Assembly: GCF_029892285.1 (NCBI RefSeq)
Contig: NZ_JARXVM010000007.1
Location: 62,001-126,000, forward strand
DNA length: 64,000 bases
DNA from: Rhizobium sp. SG_E_25_P2
Lineage (GTDB): Bacteria > Pseudomonadota > Alphaproteobacteria > Rhizobiales > Rhizobiaceae
Direction: 5' to 3'
How positions within the stretch are numbered: the stretch's first letter is position 1; every line of letters starts with the position of its first letter. The notes beneath the pieces are model-generated. The model ran no database searches. It saw only the letters and a list, made by a program, of their open reading frames with translations, and had not been told where the DNA came from. The position numbers and the translations under genes are program-made. Positions 17,816 through 25,894 of this stretch are shown here, piece after piece.

Positions 17816-17821
17816 GCTCCG

Positions 17822-17965
17822 GGTGTATGGGAGACGGGTCGCCGATGCCCATTCACGATAGTAGGACCTTTCCTCTAGTCGAAATATGCCTGCCAGCCCT
17901 CACGGGTTTCATGACATGCTGTCCGAACGCGCAAATAAGGACAGAGAGGAAAAGGGAACTGCTCC
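17822..17965 (+). promoter_or_regulatory. Long cspA leader with anti-ribosome-site pairing
   Basis: CCTTTCCTCT at 17867-17876 is complementary, with one bulge, to AGAGGAAAAGG at 17945-17955, which is the ribosome-binding region of the cold-shock gene. A closed form would hide the ribosome site behind a 68-nt insert. Temperature-dependent refolding of the 5' leader is the known mode for E. coli cspA, so this leader is a candidate thermosensor. The pairing is read by eye, not calculated. Confidence 0.5.
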
Positions 17966-18181
17966 ATGGCCGAAACTGGCACCGTTAAATTCTTCAACAC
18001 AGACAAGGGTTTTGGGTTCATCAAGCCGGACAAGGGCGGATCGGACATTTTCGTTCATATTACAGCGGTCCAGGCGTCAGGCCTCACCGGCCTGACTGAG
18101 AACCAGAAAGTCTCCTTCGACACTGAGCCGGATCGTCGCGGCAAAGGCCCGAAGGCCGTCAATCTTCAAGTCACCGGCTAA
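17966..18181 (+). CDS. cspA: Cold-shock protein, CspA family
   Basis: 71-residue single OB-fold RNA chaperone that melts mRNA structure. RNP1 is KGFGFIK and RNP2 is DIFVHI, both intact with their aromatic residues. The start METAGT-type N-terminus (MAETGTVKFF) is typical of alphaproteobacterial CspA. A long structured leader precedes it and a strong terminator follows, so it is monocistronic. Confidence 0.95.
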   Translation: MAETGTVKFFNTDKGFGFIKPDKGGSDIFVHITAVQASGLTGLTENQKVSFDTEPDRRGKGPKAVNLQVTG

Positions 18182-18210
18182 TCGCCGGACAGACATTGTC
18201 TTCGCGCGTC

Positions 18211-18250
18211 AGCGTCGCTGCCGGATTGCTGGCGGGCGGCGCTTTTTTTT
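18211..18250 (+). terminator. Terminator of cspA
   Basis: AGCGTCGCTGCC pairs with GGCG-G-GCGGCGCT (one bulge, wobble pairs) and is followed by eight T residues. It lies 30 bases after the cspA stop. Confidence 0.9.
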
Positions 18251-18360
18251 GGACTTTCGATCGCCACTTTTTCTCCGCAATTCGTTCAGCCGCGGTTCAT
18301 GGATCCGATCCTAGGGTCGAGACATTGAATTTCGACCATTGCCCAAGAGGGAAAATGACG

Positions 18361-18873
18361 ATGAATCGTGTTGTCAAATCCGCCATCCTCGGCGCCGCAG
18401 CCTTCGCTGCGACCGTGGGTTCCTTCCAATACGCCTCCGCAGGCAACCGCGATTATTACTGGCGGCACGCGCCGCGCCACCATCATCATGGCGACGCCAT
18501 CGCAGCTGGCGTCATCGGCCTCGCCGCCGGCGCGATCATCGGCGGCGCGCTCGCCTCCGATCCAGAGCCGGAGGTCATCTATCGTCCGCGCCGCGTGTAT
18601 GTCGAGCCGGAACCTGTCTATGTCGAACCCGCGCCGCGCCGCGTCTATGTCGAACCTGACATGGCGGATGAAGACTATGCCGCCCCGGGGCAGGATGACG
18701 ACTATTACCCTGCCCGGCCCGCGCGGCGCCAGATCAACGCCTCGACCGGCGCGCTTGAACCTTGGACGGCGCGCTGGCGCGCCTATTGCGCCGATCGCTA
18801 CCAGTCCTTCAACGCCCGCACCGGCACCTATAAGGGTTATGACGGACAGGACCATTTCTGCACCGGCGCCTGA
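18361..18873 (+). CDS. BA14K-family exported protein
   Basis: 170 residues from the ATG at 18361, chosen because AGAGGG lies 9 bases before it; the ATG at 18355 is only 3 bases from it. A signal peptide (about residues 1-28) is followed by HAPRHHHHGD, a Gly/Ala hydrophobic segment (GVIGLAAGAIIGGALA), then an acidic Tyr/Pro region with VYVEP repeated three times. The C-terminal BA14K motif reads WTARWRAYCADRYQSFN...DHFC. The Brucella 14-kDa protein of this family is immunoreactive and lectin-like. An envelope location is expected. It converges on the GloC-like gene with a shared terminator. Confidence 0.88.
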   Translation: MNRVVKSAILGAAAFAATVGSFQYASAGNRDYYWRHAPRHHHHGDAIAAGVIGLAAGAIIGGALASDPEPEVIYRPRRVYVEPEPVYVEPAPRRVYVEPDMADEDYAAPGQDDDYYPARPARRQINASTGALEPWTARWRAYCADRYQSFNARTGTYKGYDGQDHFCTGA

Positions 18874-18891
18874 GCCGTTGCATCGCAAGCC

Positions 18892-18914
18892 AAAGGCCCC
18901 GATCCGGGGCCTTT
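18892..18914. terminator. Bidirectional terminator between convergent genes
   Basis: AAA-GGCCCCG-ATC-CGGGGCC-TTT is symmetrical: a 7-bp GC stem flanked by A on one side and T on the other. It serves the BA14K gene (plus) and the GloC-like gene (minus). Confidence 0.85.
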
Positions 18915-18936
18915 ACTGCATCCGCTCCCGGCTGTC

Positions 18937-19581
18937 TCACAGCCCTTTCAGGAACGGATTGCTGCGGCGTTCGTCGCCGATCCGGCTGCCCGGACCATGA
19001 CCGCAGATGAAGCCGACATCGTCGCCGAGCGGGAAGACCTTGTCGCGAATGGAATCCAGCAATTGCTGGTGATTGCCGCCGGGCAGATCGGTGCGACCGA
19101 CCGAGCCGTTGAACAGCACGTCGCCGAGATGCGCGAAATTCTGGGCTCGGTTGAAGAAAATCACATGGCCGGGCGAATGGCCAGGCGCGTGATAGACCTC
19201 GAACTCATGCTCGCCGAACGACAGTGTGTCGCCATCGTCGAGATAGCGGTCGGGCGTGCAATTGCGCATGCCGCTCGCGCCGAATGCGCTCATCCGCGCC
19301 TCGATCTGATCCATGATCGGCTGGTCGGCCTTATGCGGGCCGATGATGTCGACGCCAAGCGCCTCCTTGAGCTCCATCGCGCCGCCAGCATGGTCGAGAT
19401 GGCCATGGGTGATCCAGATCGCCTCGAGCTGAATGCCGTTTTCCCGAATGGTCTGCAAGATGATGTCGACATCGCCGCCGGGATCGACGATCACGCCTTT
19501 CATCGTTTCCTCGTCGAACAGCACCGTGCAGTTCTGCTCGAAGGGGGTGACGGGAATGATCCCCGCTTGCAGCTTGGCCAT
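18937..19581 (-). CDS. Metallo-beta-lactamase-fold hydrolase, GloC/YcbL-like
   Basis: 214 residues. The zinc motif is THGHLDHAGG (H-x-H-x-D-H), followed by the His in HAPGHSPGH, the Asp in HLGDVLFNGSVGR and a final His in ICGHGPG. The NCTVLFDE N-terminus and compact length match the type II glyoxalase GloC, which hydrolyses S-lactoylglutathione in methylglyoxal detoxification. Persulphide dioxygenases are related, but they are usually longer. The gene is monocistronic on the minus strand. Confidence 0.88.
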   Translation of the reverse strand: MAKLQAGIIPVTPFEQNCTVLFDEETMKGVIVDPGGDVDIILQTIRENGIQLEAIWITHGHLDHAGGAMELKEALGVDIIGPHKADQPIMDQIEARMSAFGASGMRNCTPDRYLDDGDTLSFGEHEFEVYHAPGHSPGHVIFFNRAQNFAHLGDVLFNGSVGRTDLPGGNHQQLLDSIRDKVFPLGDDVGFICGHGPGSRIGDERRSNPFLKGL

Positions 19582-19704
19582 GCGCCTACTCCTGAATCAT
19601 ACTTTATTGGGGCGATGATAAAGCATGCCGGCGGATATTTGTCGCCGGTCGAGCGACATAATCCCGAGGATCAGGCCACAAAACCTGTCAAAGCGCGATC
19701 CGCA

Positions 19705-19869
19705 TCAGAAGTCGGCAACCGCGATCTCCATGGAATCGATCGGCGATGCGCCGAGACTGGCCGTGGTGATCAGAAGTGCAAACACACTCATGCTGAACGC
19801 GGCGACGATGGCGACAAGGGGGCGAAGCTGACGGGCGACGGAAGCGTCCGGATTGGCATGGCGATTCAT
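19705..19869 (-). CDS. Candidate small single-pass membrane protein (54 aa)
   Basis: An ATG at 19869 opens 54 codons with a polar start MNRHANPDASVARQLRP, then one hydrophobic helix (about residues 18-40, LVAIVAAFSMSVFALLIT), then SLGASPIDSMEIAVADF. An AGGGA lies about 10 bases upstream. The positive-inside arrangement and clean helix make chance less likely, but there is no homology evidence. It lies upstream of the GloC-like gene on the same strand with a gap of 123 bases. Confidence 0.45.
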   Translation of the reverse strand: MNRHANPDASVARQLRPLVAIVAAFSMSVFALLITTASLGASPIDSMEIAVADF

Positions 19870-20193
19870 GGCGTTAGATCCCTATCTTTGCATTTGCCGC
19901 AACGCGCGGCGACAAATTTGGCTCCCCGACATTCGCAAAAAACATTGCTGCGCACCGTCACCGGGGGAACAGGCAGTCACGCATCGGGTCCATCGCTGGT
20001 CATGACGGGGACCATGATGTAACCTTCGGACAAAAGACGGAGTTGGGGCGCATTCTATTCAGCCACTGCTCCAGAGCGGCGATGTGCGGGCAACTGTCGA
20101 TTTCGGACGATGGGGGCTGGAAATTGCGTCAGCGATACTGACATAACAACCCAACGCCCTGGATGCGAAAAGTCGGAAGCGCGGTAGAGAAGA
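19870..20193. other. Intergenic region with a candidate operator
   Basis: 324 bases with no supported gene between the small ORF and the MarR-type gene. GTCAG-CGATA-CTGAC at 20128-20142 is a perfect 5-bp inverted repeat about 52 bases before the MarR start and could be its operator. Nothing else stood out. Confidence 0.4.
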
Positions 20194-20673
20194 ATGAAGA
20201 CAGACAGCATGGACGCAGCGGCTAACCTCGTGACCGATCGCATGGAAGGCGGCAGCGACATTGACTTCGAAATCATCGAACTGTTGTTTTTCGCCTATCG
20301 CGACTTCATCTCCGATCCCGACGCGATCCTCGAAAAGAGCGGATTCGGTCGCGCCCATCACCGGGTCGTCCACTTCGTCAATCGCCGTCCCGGCATGACA
20401 GTGGCGGACCTGTTGGACACGCTGAACATCACCAAGCAGTCGCTGGCGCGCGTGCTGAAACAATTGATCGATTCAGGGTATATCGCCCAGCGCGAAGGGC
20501 CTGACGATCGTCGGCAACGACGGCTTTATCCCACCCGGGCAGGCCGCGAACTCGCGCTAGCCCTCGCCCGGCCACAGTCGCGGCGCATCGCCAGCGCTCT
20601 AGGCGGCGCCGACGATGAGGCACGCGGCGCCGTTCTCGCCTTTCTCAAGGGCATGTGCGACAAGGAGGACTAG
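20194..20673 (+). CDS. petP: MarR-family regulator, PetP-like
   Basis: 159 residues with a MarR winged helix: ADLLDTLNITKQSLARVLKQL is the helix-turn-helix and GPDDRRQRRLYPT the wing. It lies 2 bases before an OmpR-type response regulator whose product is followed by a histidine kinase. In Rhodobacter capsulatus petP (MarR type) and petR (response regulator) sit together and are needed for growth and bc1 expression. The same pairing here, with petABC in this window about 35 kb away, supports the name. The target genes are an inference. Confidence 0.78.
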   Translation: MKTDSMDAAANLVTDRMEGGSDIDFEIIELLFFAYRDFISDPDAILEKSGFGRAHHRVVHFVNRRPGMTVADLLDTLNITKQSLARVLKQLIDSGYIAQREGPDDRRQRRLYPTRAGRELALALARPQSRRIASALGGADDEARGAVLAFLKGMCDKED

Positions 20674-20675
20674 CC

Positions 20676-21386
20676 ATGACCGAGATGCGAACGCCCGAAG
20701 ACGACGCGCCCCATCTGCTGATCGTCGATGACGACCGGCGCATCCGCGAATTGCTGCAGAAATTTCTGACCGGCAAGGGGTTCCGGGTCACCGTGGCTGC
20801 GGATTCCGCCGAAGCCAGACGCAAGCTCGAAGGTCTCGATTTCGATCTGATGGTTGTGGATGTGATGATGCCGGGCGAAAACGGCATCGCACTCACCGGC
20901 GCGCTGCGCGACATCCGCAATATTCCCGTGATCCTGCTCACTGCCCGCTCCGAGGCAGACTGGCGCATCGCGGGGCTTGAGGCGGGCGCGGACGACTATC
21001 TCGCCAAACCGTTCGAGCCGCGCGAACTGGTGCTGCGCATCAACAATATCCTCAAGCGCTCCACCAACCCGACCAAACCCAAGATCGACCAGCTGATTTT
21101 CGGCCCGTTCAATTTCAATCTGGTCAAGAAGGAGTTGCGGCGCGGGGCGGCGATGATCGGGCTCACCGGGCGCGAGCAGGAGATCATGATGATCTTCGCG
21201 TCCAATGCCGGCCAGACCATTCCCCGGCATGAACTGTCCGGCGGCGGCGGCGATGTCGGCGAGCGTACCATCGACGTCCAGATCAACCGCCTGAGACGCA
21301 AGATCGAGGACGACCCCGCCAATCCGGTCTGGCTTCAGACTGTGCGCGGCATCGGCTATAAATTGTCGCTGGATCAGAACGGATGA
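20676..21386 (+). CDS. petR: OmpR-family response regulator, PetR-like
   Basis: 236 residues from the ATG at 20676, which has AAGGAGG upstream. The receiver domain has the acidic pair in LLIVDDDRR, phospho-acceptor D62 in MVVDVMMPG, Thr in LLTARSE and K111 in LAKPFEPREL. The C-terminal winged helix ends IDVQINRLRRKIEDDP...VRGIGYKL, where the Arg-rich stretch is the DNA recognition helix. The stop overlaps the kinase start by 4 bases (ATGA), so the two are coupled. It probably activates or represses respiratory genes as PetR does in R. capsulatus. Confidence 0.88.
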   Translation: MTEMRTPEDDAPHLLIVDDDRRIRELLQKFLTGKGFRVTVAADSAEARRKLEGLDFDLMVVDVMMPGENGIALTGALRDIRNIPVILLTARSEADWRIAGLEAGADDYLAKPFEPRELVLRINNILKRSTNPTKPKIDQLIFGPFNFNLVKKELRRGAAMIGLTGREQEIMMIFASNAGQTIPRHELSGGGGDVGERTIDVQINRLRRKIEDDPANPVWLQTVRGIGYKLSLDQNG

Positions 21387-22762
21387 GCGCGCCCGACGCC
21401 GCCGACGACGCGTTGCGGCCGGTCTACCGCGAAGGGGCCTTCAGCCGCTTCATGCGCAGAAACTTGCCGCGCGGCCTGTTCGCGCGCTCGCTGCTCATCG
21501 TCATCATTCCGATGGTGCTGCTGCAAGGCGTCGTCGCCGCCGTGTTCATGGAGCGGCACTGGCAGATGGTGACAGAGCGGCTGTCCGCCGCGGTGACTCG
21601 CGACATCGCCGCAATCATCGATGTGATGGAGACCCTTCCCGCGCCGGAAATCGAAAACGACGTTATCCGCATCGCCGGCCGTCGCCTTGGCCTTCAGGTG
21701 CGCATCCTCGCTGACGACGAGCTTCCGGCGCCGACCTCCGCCTCGACCTTTTTCCTGCTTGACCAAATTTTGTCTGAGCAGATCAGCGACCAGATCCGTC
21801 GTCCGTTCTGGCTCAACACCAGCAATGACGAGCGCACGGTGGAAGTGCGCATCAAGCTGGGGCCGAAGCGCATCCTGAGCGTGATTACCCGCCGCGATCG
21901 CGCCTATGCCTCCAACACGCATATTTTCATCATCTGGATGGTCGGCGCATCGCTGGTGCTGATCATCATTTCGATGCTGTTCCTGCGCGGCCAGATCCGC
22001 CCGATCGTGGCCTTGACGCGCGCCGCCGAGAGCTTCGGCAAAGGCCAGAAGCCGACTGAACCCTTCATTCCCCGAGGAGCCGACGAAGTGCGCCGCGCCG
22101 GCTACGCCTTCCTGCAGATGCGCGAGCGCATCGAGCGACAGATCGACCAGCGCACCGCCATGCTGAGCGGCGTCAGCCATGACCTGCGCACCATCCTCAC
22201 CCGCTTCAGGCTGGAGCTGGCGGTGGCGGAAACGCCTGACGATCTCGACAACCTCAACCGCGACATCGACGACATGGACAGCATGCTCGAAGGCTATCTC
22301 GCTTTCGCGCGCGGCCAGATCGAAGAGGCGCATGGCGAACTCGACCTCAACAAGGTGTTCTCGCAGCTCGAAGAGAACGCCCTGCTGCACGGCAAGGACC
22401 TGACTTACTCGATCTCAGGTTCGACTGTCGTCCATGTCAGGCCGATGGCTTTTACGCGGCTCGTCACCAATCTCGCCGCCAATGCCTGGCGTCACGCCCA
22501 GACGGTCAGGATCGAGGCGCGCAACACCGACCGTTTCCTGACCGTGACGGTGGACGACGATGGACCGGGCATTCCCGAAGCCATGCGCGAAGAAGTGTTC
22601 AAGCCGTTCTTCCGGCTCGACGAGGCGCGCAATCTCGACGCCTCCGGCACTGGCCTGGGCCTGGCCATCGCCCGCGACATCGCCCGCGGCCATGGCGGCA
22701 ACGTCACGCTCGCCGACAGTCCGCTGGGCGGCCTGAGAGCGACGATCCGAATTCCGGTGTGA
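21383..22762 (+). CDS. EnvZ-like sensor histidine kinase, partner of PetR
   Basis: 459 residues. Transmembrane helices at about 33-56 and 180-202 flank a periplasmic sensor of roughly 120 residues. HAMP-like sequence follows, then the H-box SGVSHDLRTILTRFRLELA with H266. The ATP-binding domain has NLAANAWRHA (N box), DDDGPGIPE (G1) and GTGLGLAIARDI (G2). Its start overlaps the stop of the response regulator. The periplasmic signal is unknown. Confidence 0.9.
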   Translation: MSAPDAADDALRPVYREGAFSRFMRRNLPRGLFARSLLIVIIPMVLLQGVVAAVFMERHWQMVTERLSAAVTRDIAAIIDVMETLPAPEIENDVIRIAGRRLGLQVRILADDELPAPTSASTFFLLDQILSEQISDQIRRPFWLNTSNDERTVEVRIKLGPKRILSVITRRDRAYASNTHIFIIWMVGASLVLIIISMLFLRGQIRPIVALTRAAESFGKGQKPTEPFIPRGADEVRRAGYAFLQMRERIERQIDQRTAMLSGVSHDLRTILTRFRLELAVAETPDDLDNLNRDIDDMDSMLEGYLAFARGQIEEAHGELDLNKVFSQLEENALLHGKDLTYSISGSTVVHVRPMAFTRLVTNLAANAWRHAQTVRIEARNTDRFLTVTVDDDGPGIPEAMREEVFKPFFRLDEARNLDASGTGLGLAIARDIARGHGGNVTLADSPLGGLRATIRIPV

Positions 22763-22765
22763 TCA

Positions 22766-23338
22766 TCAGCGATTGTAGATTTCGCAAGGCACCAGGTCGA
22801 AAAAGCCGCGACGGATATTGTGGCGGTGCAGCGCGTCGATCCGGCGGGGATACTTCTCCCGAAGCGCATCCAACGGCGCGAGCATAGCGCCATCGCGGCC
22901 GAAATGCCGGTCGAGGATCTCGACGATGCGGCGATTGGGCCAGGGCTTGTGGACGATCGACATGAATGCCGCGAAAGCCTCCGCCTCCCGGCCCGGTCCG
23001 GCGCGGTGGGCGATCAGCGAATAGGCAAACGCGGTCGAACGCGAAATACCAGCATGGCAGTGAACGAGAATGCGGGCGTCGGCGCGCTCGGCCGCCGGCC
23101 GAACCGTTTCGAACAGGCTGACGACCAGATCCGGAAAATGCCCTGTCTCCAGCATGTTTTCCTGGTCGCGCAGTCGCGCCACCACATGTTCCGCGCCGGC
23201 GATCTTCGGGACATGTTCATCAGCGATGCCGGGATCCAGCAGCGAAATCACATGGGTCGCGCGCCATTCCTTCGCGACATCCCGGGCCCTCGGCAGGCAG
23301 GACACTTTGAACTTCTCGTGAATGGCGCTGAGCGGCAT
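22766..23338 (-). CDS. Protein tyrosine/dual-specificity phosphatase-like protein
   Basis: 190 residues. The P-loop signature HCHAGISRS (C94, R100) is the C-x5-R motif of Cys-dependent phosphatases. An Asp earlier in the sequence (SLLDPG or DEHVP) could be the general acid. The cytoplasmic protein lacks a signal peptide. It is the last gene of a minus-strand run after ybjN, proC and csaA, 60 bases from csaA, and converges on the kinase gene with a 3-base gap. The substrate is unknown; the fold is sure. Confidence 0.8.
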   Translation of the reverse strand: MPLSAIHEKFKVSCLPRARDVAKEWRATHVISLLDPGIADEHVPKIAGAEHVVARLRDQENMLETGHFPDLVVSLFETVRPAAERADARILVHCHAGISRSTAFAYSLIAHRAGPGREAEAFAAFMSIVHKPWPNRRIVEILDRHFGRDGAMLAPLDALREKYPRRIDALHRHNIRRGFFDLVPCEIYNR

Positions 23339-23398
23339 GGCATGGCTCCGATCGATTCATCGCAACGCGATGTAGCGCAGGAATTGGAAGGAATTACG

Positions 23399-23740
23399 TC
23401 AGATCAGTTTTTGACCGTTCGGGACGGCGGTGTCGGGACGCGCCAGCACAATGGCGTCCTCCGCATCGGCAAAGCCCAGCGTCAGGCATTCCGACATGAA
23501 AGGGCCAATCTGGCGCGGCGGGAAATTGACGACGCCCAGCACCTGACGTCCGACGAGCGTATCCGGAGTATAATGCACGGTGATCTGCGCGGAGGATTTC
23601 TTGAGGCCAATCTCCGGCCCAAAATCGATGACCAGTTTGATGGCGGGCTTGCGCGCTTCCGGAAAGGGCTGCGCCTCCACAACCGTGCCGACGCGAATGT
23701 CAACGCGCTCGAAATCAGCGTAAGAAATCTGATCTGCCAT
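23399..23740 (-). CDS. csaA: tRNA-binding protein CsaA family
   Basis: 113 residues forming a single OB-fold of the type found at the C-terminus of MetRS and in Arc1p. Visible landmarks: YADFERVDIRVGTVVEAQPFP, then KLVIDFGPEIGLKKSSAQIT and VVNFPPRQIGPFMSECL. In Bacillus CsaA has chaperone-like, export-related activity; the tRNA-binding property is general in the family. It starts 4 bases after proC ends, so the genes are co-transcribed. Confidence 0.9.
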   Translation of the reverse strand: MADQISYADFERVDIRVGTVVEAQPFPEARKPAIKLVIDFGPEIGLKKSSAQITVHYTPDTLVGRQVLGVVNFPPRQIGPFMSECLTLGFADAEDAIVLARPDTAVPNGQKLI

Positions 23741-23744
23741 AGTG

Positions 23745-24560
23745 TCAGCCCGCCAGTTCTTCGGCGCGGTCGCGCGCGGCCTTGATGGCGGCGTCGAACA
23801 GCGGTTGCATGCCGTCTTCCGCCATCAGCACGGCAAGAGCCGCAGCTGTGGTGCCGCCCGGTGATGTGACGTTCTTGCGCAATTCAGCAGCTTCGCCGGG
23901 CGACTGGTGAAGCAATTCACCAGCGCCCGACACTGTAGCTCGCGCGAGACGCATGGAGAGGTCCGCCGGCAGACCGAGTTTACGACCTGCCTCCGCCATG
24001 CACTCGACGAGATGAAAAACATAGGCCGGACCGGAGCCGGAAACGGCGGTCACAGCGTCGATCAGCGCTTCCGTCTCGACCCATTCGACCGGGCCGGACA
24101 CTTTAAGCAACGTATCCACCATAGCGCGCTGCTCGGGCGTGACATGTTCGTTGGCGAACGCGCCGGTGACGCCGCGACCGATCATCGCCGGCGTATTCGG
24201 CATGGCGCGCACCATCGCCGCCTCGCCGAGATTGGCTTCGATGAAACCCAGCGTCTTGCCGGCCGCGACCGACACGATGATCGTGTCCGGGCCGACCAGC
24301 GTGCGGTATGCAGGCAAAACCTCGCCCATCACCTGCGGCTTGACCGCGATGAACAGCACCCCGGCCTTTACACCCTTCGGCGGCTCGGACACAAAGCCGA
24401 TGCCGGCGTCGGAAAGCCGCGTCTTCATGGGTCCCTGCGGATTGGGATCGGCGGCGACGATCGTTTGCGGCGAAATCCCGCTACGAACCCAACCCAGCGC
24501 CATAGCGCCGCCCATATTGCCGGCTCCAATCAGGATGATGGGACCCTTGATCACGCTCAT
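23745..24560 (-). CDS. proC: Pyrroline-5-carboxylate reductase
   Basis: Last step of proline synthesis: NAD(P)H reduction of pyrroline-5-carboxylate. 271 residues. Rossmann motif ILIGAGNMGGAM at the N-terminus; the C-terminal family signature appears in AVSGSGPAYVFHLVE and LRKNVTSPGGTTAAAL. It overlaps the YbjN-like gene by 4 bases (ATGA) and is followed by csaA 4 bases later, an arrangement common in alphaproteobacteria. Confidence 0.95.
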   Translation of the reverse strand: MSVIKGPIILIGAGNMGGAMALGWVRSGISPQTIVAADPNPQGPMKTRLSDAGIGFVSEPPKGVKAGVLFIAVKPQVMGEVLPAYRTLVGPDTIIVSVAAGKTLGFIEANLGEAAMVRAMPNTPAMIGRGVTGAFANEHVTPEQRAMVDTLLKVSGPVEWVETEALIDAVTAVSGSGPAYVFHLVECMAEAGRKLGLPADLSMRLARATVSGAGELLHQSPGEAAELRKNVTSPGGTTAAALAVLMAEDGMQPLFDAAIKAARDRAEELAG

Positions 24561-25057
24561 GCTTCGCCGACCGTTTCGAACCTGACAGCATCAATCGCAG
24601 CCTGCGCGCCCATGCCGGACCAGACCACGAACTGGAAGGCCTGGAAATAGGCCTCGCAGGTGTCGATCGACGACGCCAGCATCGCCTCAACCTGGCGGCC
24701 GGTGGGCTCAAGCCCGCCGGACAGCAGCAACGACTGCCGGAAGATCACCGATTCAGCCTTGTTCCAGACATCGAAATGGCCGAGCAGCATATCGCCATTG
24801 ATGATGGCCACGAGCTTATTGACCTCGGAAAGCCGCGTTTCGGGAATGCGCAGATCGAAGGCGCAAGAGAAATGCAGCGCCTCGAATTGCTCCATCCAGG
24901 AAAAGGACACGTAGTAATCGCTCCAGCGGCCCGCGACGGTCATGGCGATCTCATCGTCTGCGGAACGCTCAAAGGACCAGTCATTGGTGTCGGCGACGAA
25001 TTCGATCATGTCCACCGGATGGGACTGTCGCTCGACCTTGATATCAAAAAGGCTCAT
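24557..25057 (-). CDS. YbjN-domain protein
   Basis: 166 residues from the ATG at 25057, preferred over one seven codons upstream because MSLFDIKVERQ is the usual N-terminus. The mixed alpha/beta YbjN fold shows as WSFERSADDEIAMTVAGRW...YYVSFSW and NKLVAIINGDMLLGHFDVW. YbjN proteins resemble type III secretion chaperones in fold, and E. coli YbjN affects stress and motility when altered. No catalytic residues are apparent. It heads the ybjN-proC-csaA operon. Confidence 0.85.
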   Translation of the reverse strand: MSLFDIKVERQSHPVDMIEFVADTNDWSFERSADDEIAMTVAGRWSDYYVSFSWMEQFEALHFSCAFDLRIPETRLSEVNKLVAIINGDMLLGHFDVWNKAESVIFRQSLLLSGGLEPTGRQVEAMLASSIDTCEAYFQAFQFVVWSGMGAQAAIDAVRFETVGEA

Positions 25058-25380
25058 GCTGCACCTGAAGAGTGACAATTCTCGACCCTCCGCGAAAGCG
25101 GCAATGCCGTCGCGGGGGCAAATGTTTAAATTCTAGGAATGATCCGCGAAGCGACGAGCTGACTATGGGCTTACTACCCTGCCCGGAACTTGCGTCTTTC
25201 GCTTCGAATCATCTTGTAAAATCAGTCTATAGCGCCGGATTCGCGTTTCCAGCCCCGCATCATCGAATTTGGGCCAAGCCGGGTTAGAAAAGAATGATAT
25301 TCAGATTCAAGAGCCAAACTTAACTGACTCACGGAAAAGGATTTTTCGCCCCTTTCCACAGGCTCTAAAAAAACTGCGTA
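25058..25380. other. Intergenic region, no gene seen
   Basis: About 320 bases, AT-rich towards 25380, between the YbjN-like gene and the ubiK terminator. A CTATAG at 25230-25235 could be a -10 on the plus strand, but no matching -35, ORF or terminator was found for it. No DnaA-box cluster was seen. Confidence 0.4.
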
Positions 25381-25419
25381 AAACAAAAATGGCGGGCTGT
25401 GGAAAAGTCAAGCCCGCCA
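25381..25419 (-). terminator. Terminator of ubiK
   Basis: TGGCGGGCT and AGCCCGCCA form a 9-bp perfect stem (12-base loop), followed on the minus strand by TTTTTGTTT. It lies 35 bases after the ubiK stop. Confidence 0.88.
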
Positions 25420-25453
25420 ATTAACCGGTCATAAACCGTATAAGCGCATGGAT

Positions 25454-25714
25454 TTATTCGCCGGCCGCGCCCAGCTTGGCTTCGAGCGCCGCGATGCGGG
25501 CGGCGAGCGCGTCATTCTCCTCGCGCGCCTTGACCGCCATCTCGCGCACCGCCTCGAATTCCTCGCGCTTGACGAGGTCCATGCTGTTCAGCCAGCGCTC
25601 GGCCTGCGCCTTGAACGCGGTTTCGACTTCCTTGCCGACGCCCTGGACCGCGCCGGCCGCGTCGGTCATCAGCTTGGCGAAATCGTCGAGAATGCGGTTG
25701 GGTCCCGTGGTCAT
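25454..25714 (-). CDS. ubiK: UbiK-family ubiquinone accessory factor
   Basis: 86 residues. An amphipathic N-terminal helix (RILDDFAKLMTDAAGAVQGV) is followed by WLNSMDLVKREEFEAVREMA and a C-terminal trimeric coiled coil (ENDALAARIAALEAKLG). This is the BMFP/UbiK layout; E. coli UbiK supports aerobic ubiquinone synthesis and binds lipids. GGAGG lies 5 bases before the ATG. It is divergent from lgt. Confidence 0.88.
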   Translation of the reverse strand: MTTGPNRILDDFAKLMTDAAGAVQGVGKEVETAFKAQAERWLNSMDLVKREEFEAVREMAVKAREENDALAARIAALEAKLGAAGE

Positions 25715-25894
25715 ATAAGCCTCCGAAAACGGAATGAATGCATAGACCGGAGGTAGGCAATGCCCCCTTGCGATGCAAGGAATTTCGGGTCGCGCGGCAA
25801 AAAATCCCGCCTTGGGCGCGCCGCCTCTGTCCTATCGGAGCATCCATGCTATAAGCCGGCCATCCCGAGAACAAGACTTGCATGGAGCGAGCCA

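Noticed and set aside
18196-18354. An N-terminal extension of the BA14K protein from an upstream start
   Set aside because: The extension is encoded partly in the cspA terminator region, lacks a ribosome site, and would bury the signal peptide.
25058-25380. Replication origin
   Set aside because: AT-rich patches are present but no DnaA-box cluster or iterons were found, and the usual Rhizobiales oriC neighbours are absent.
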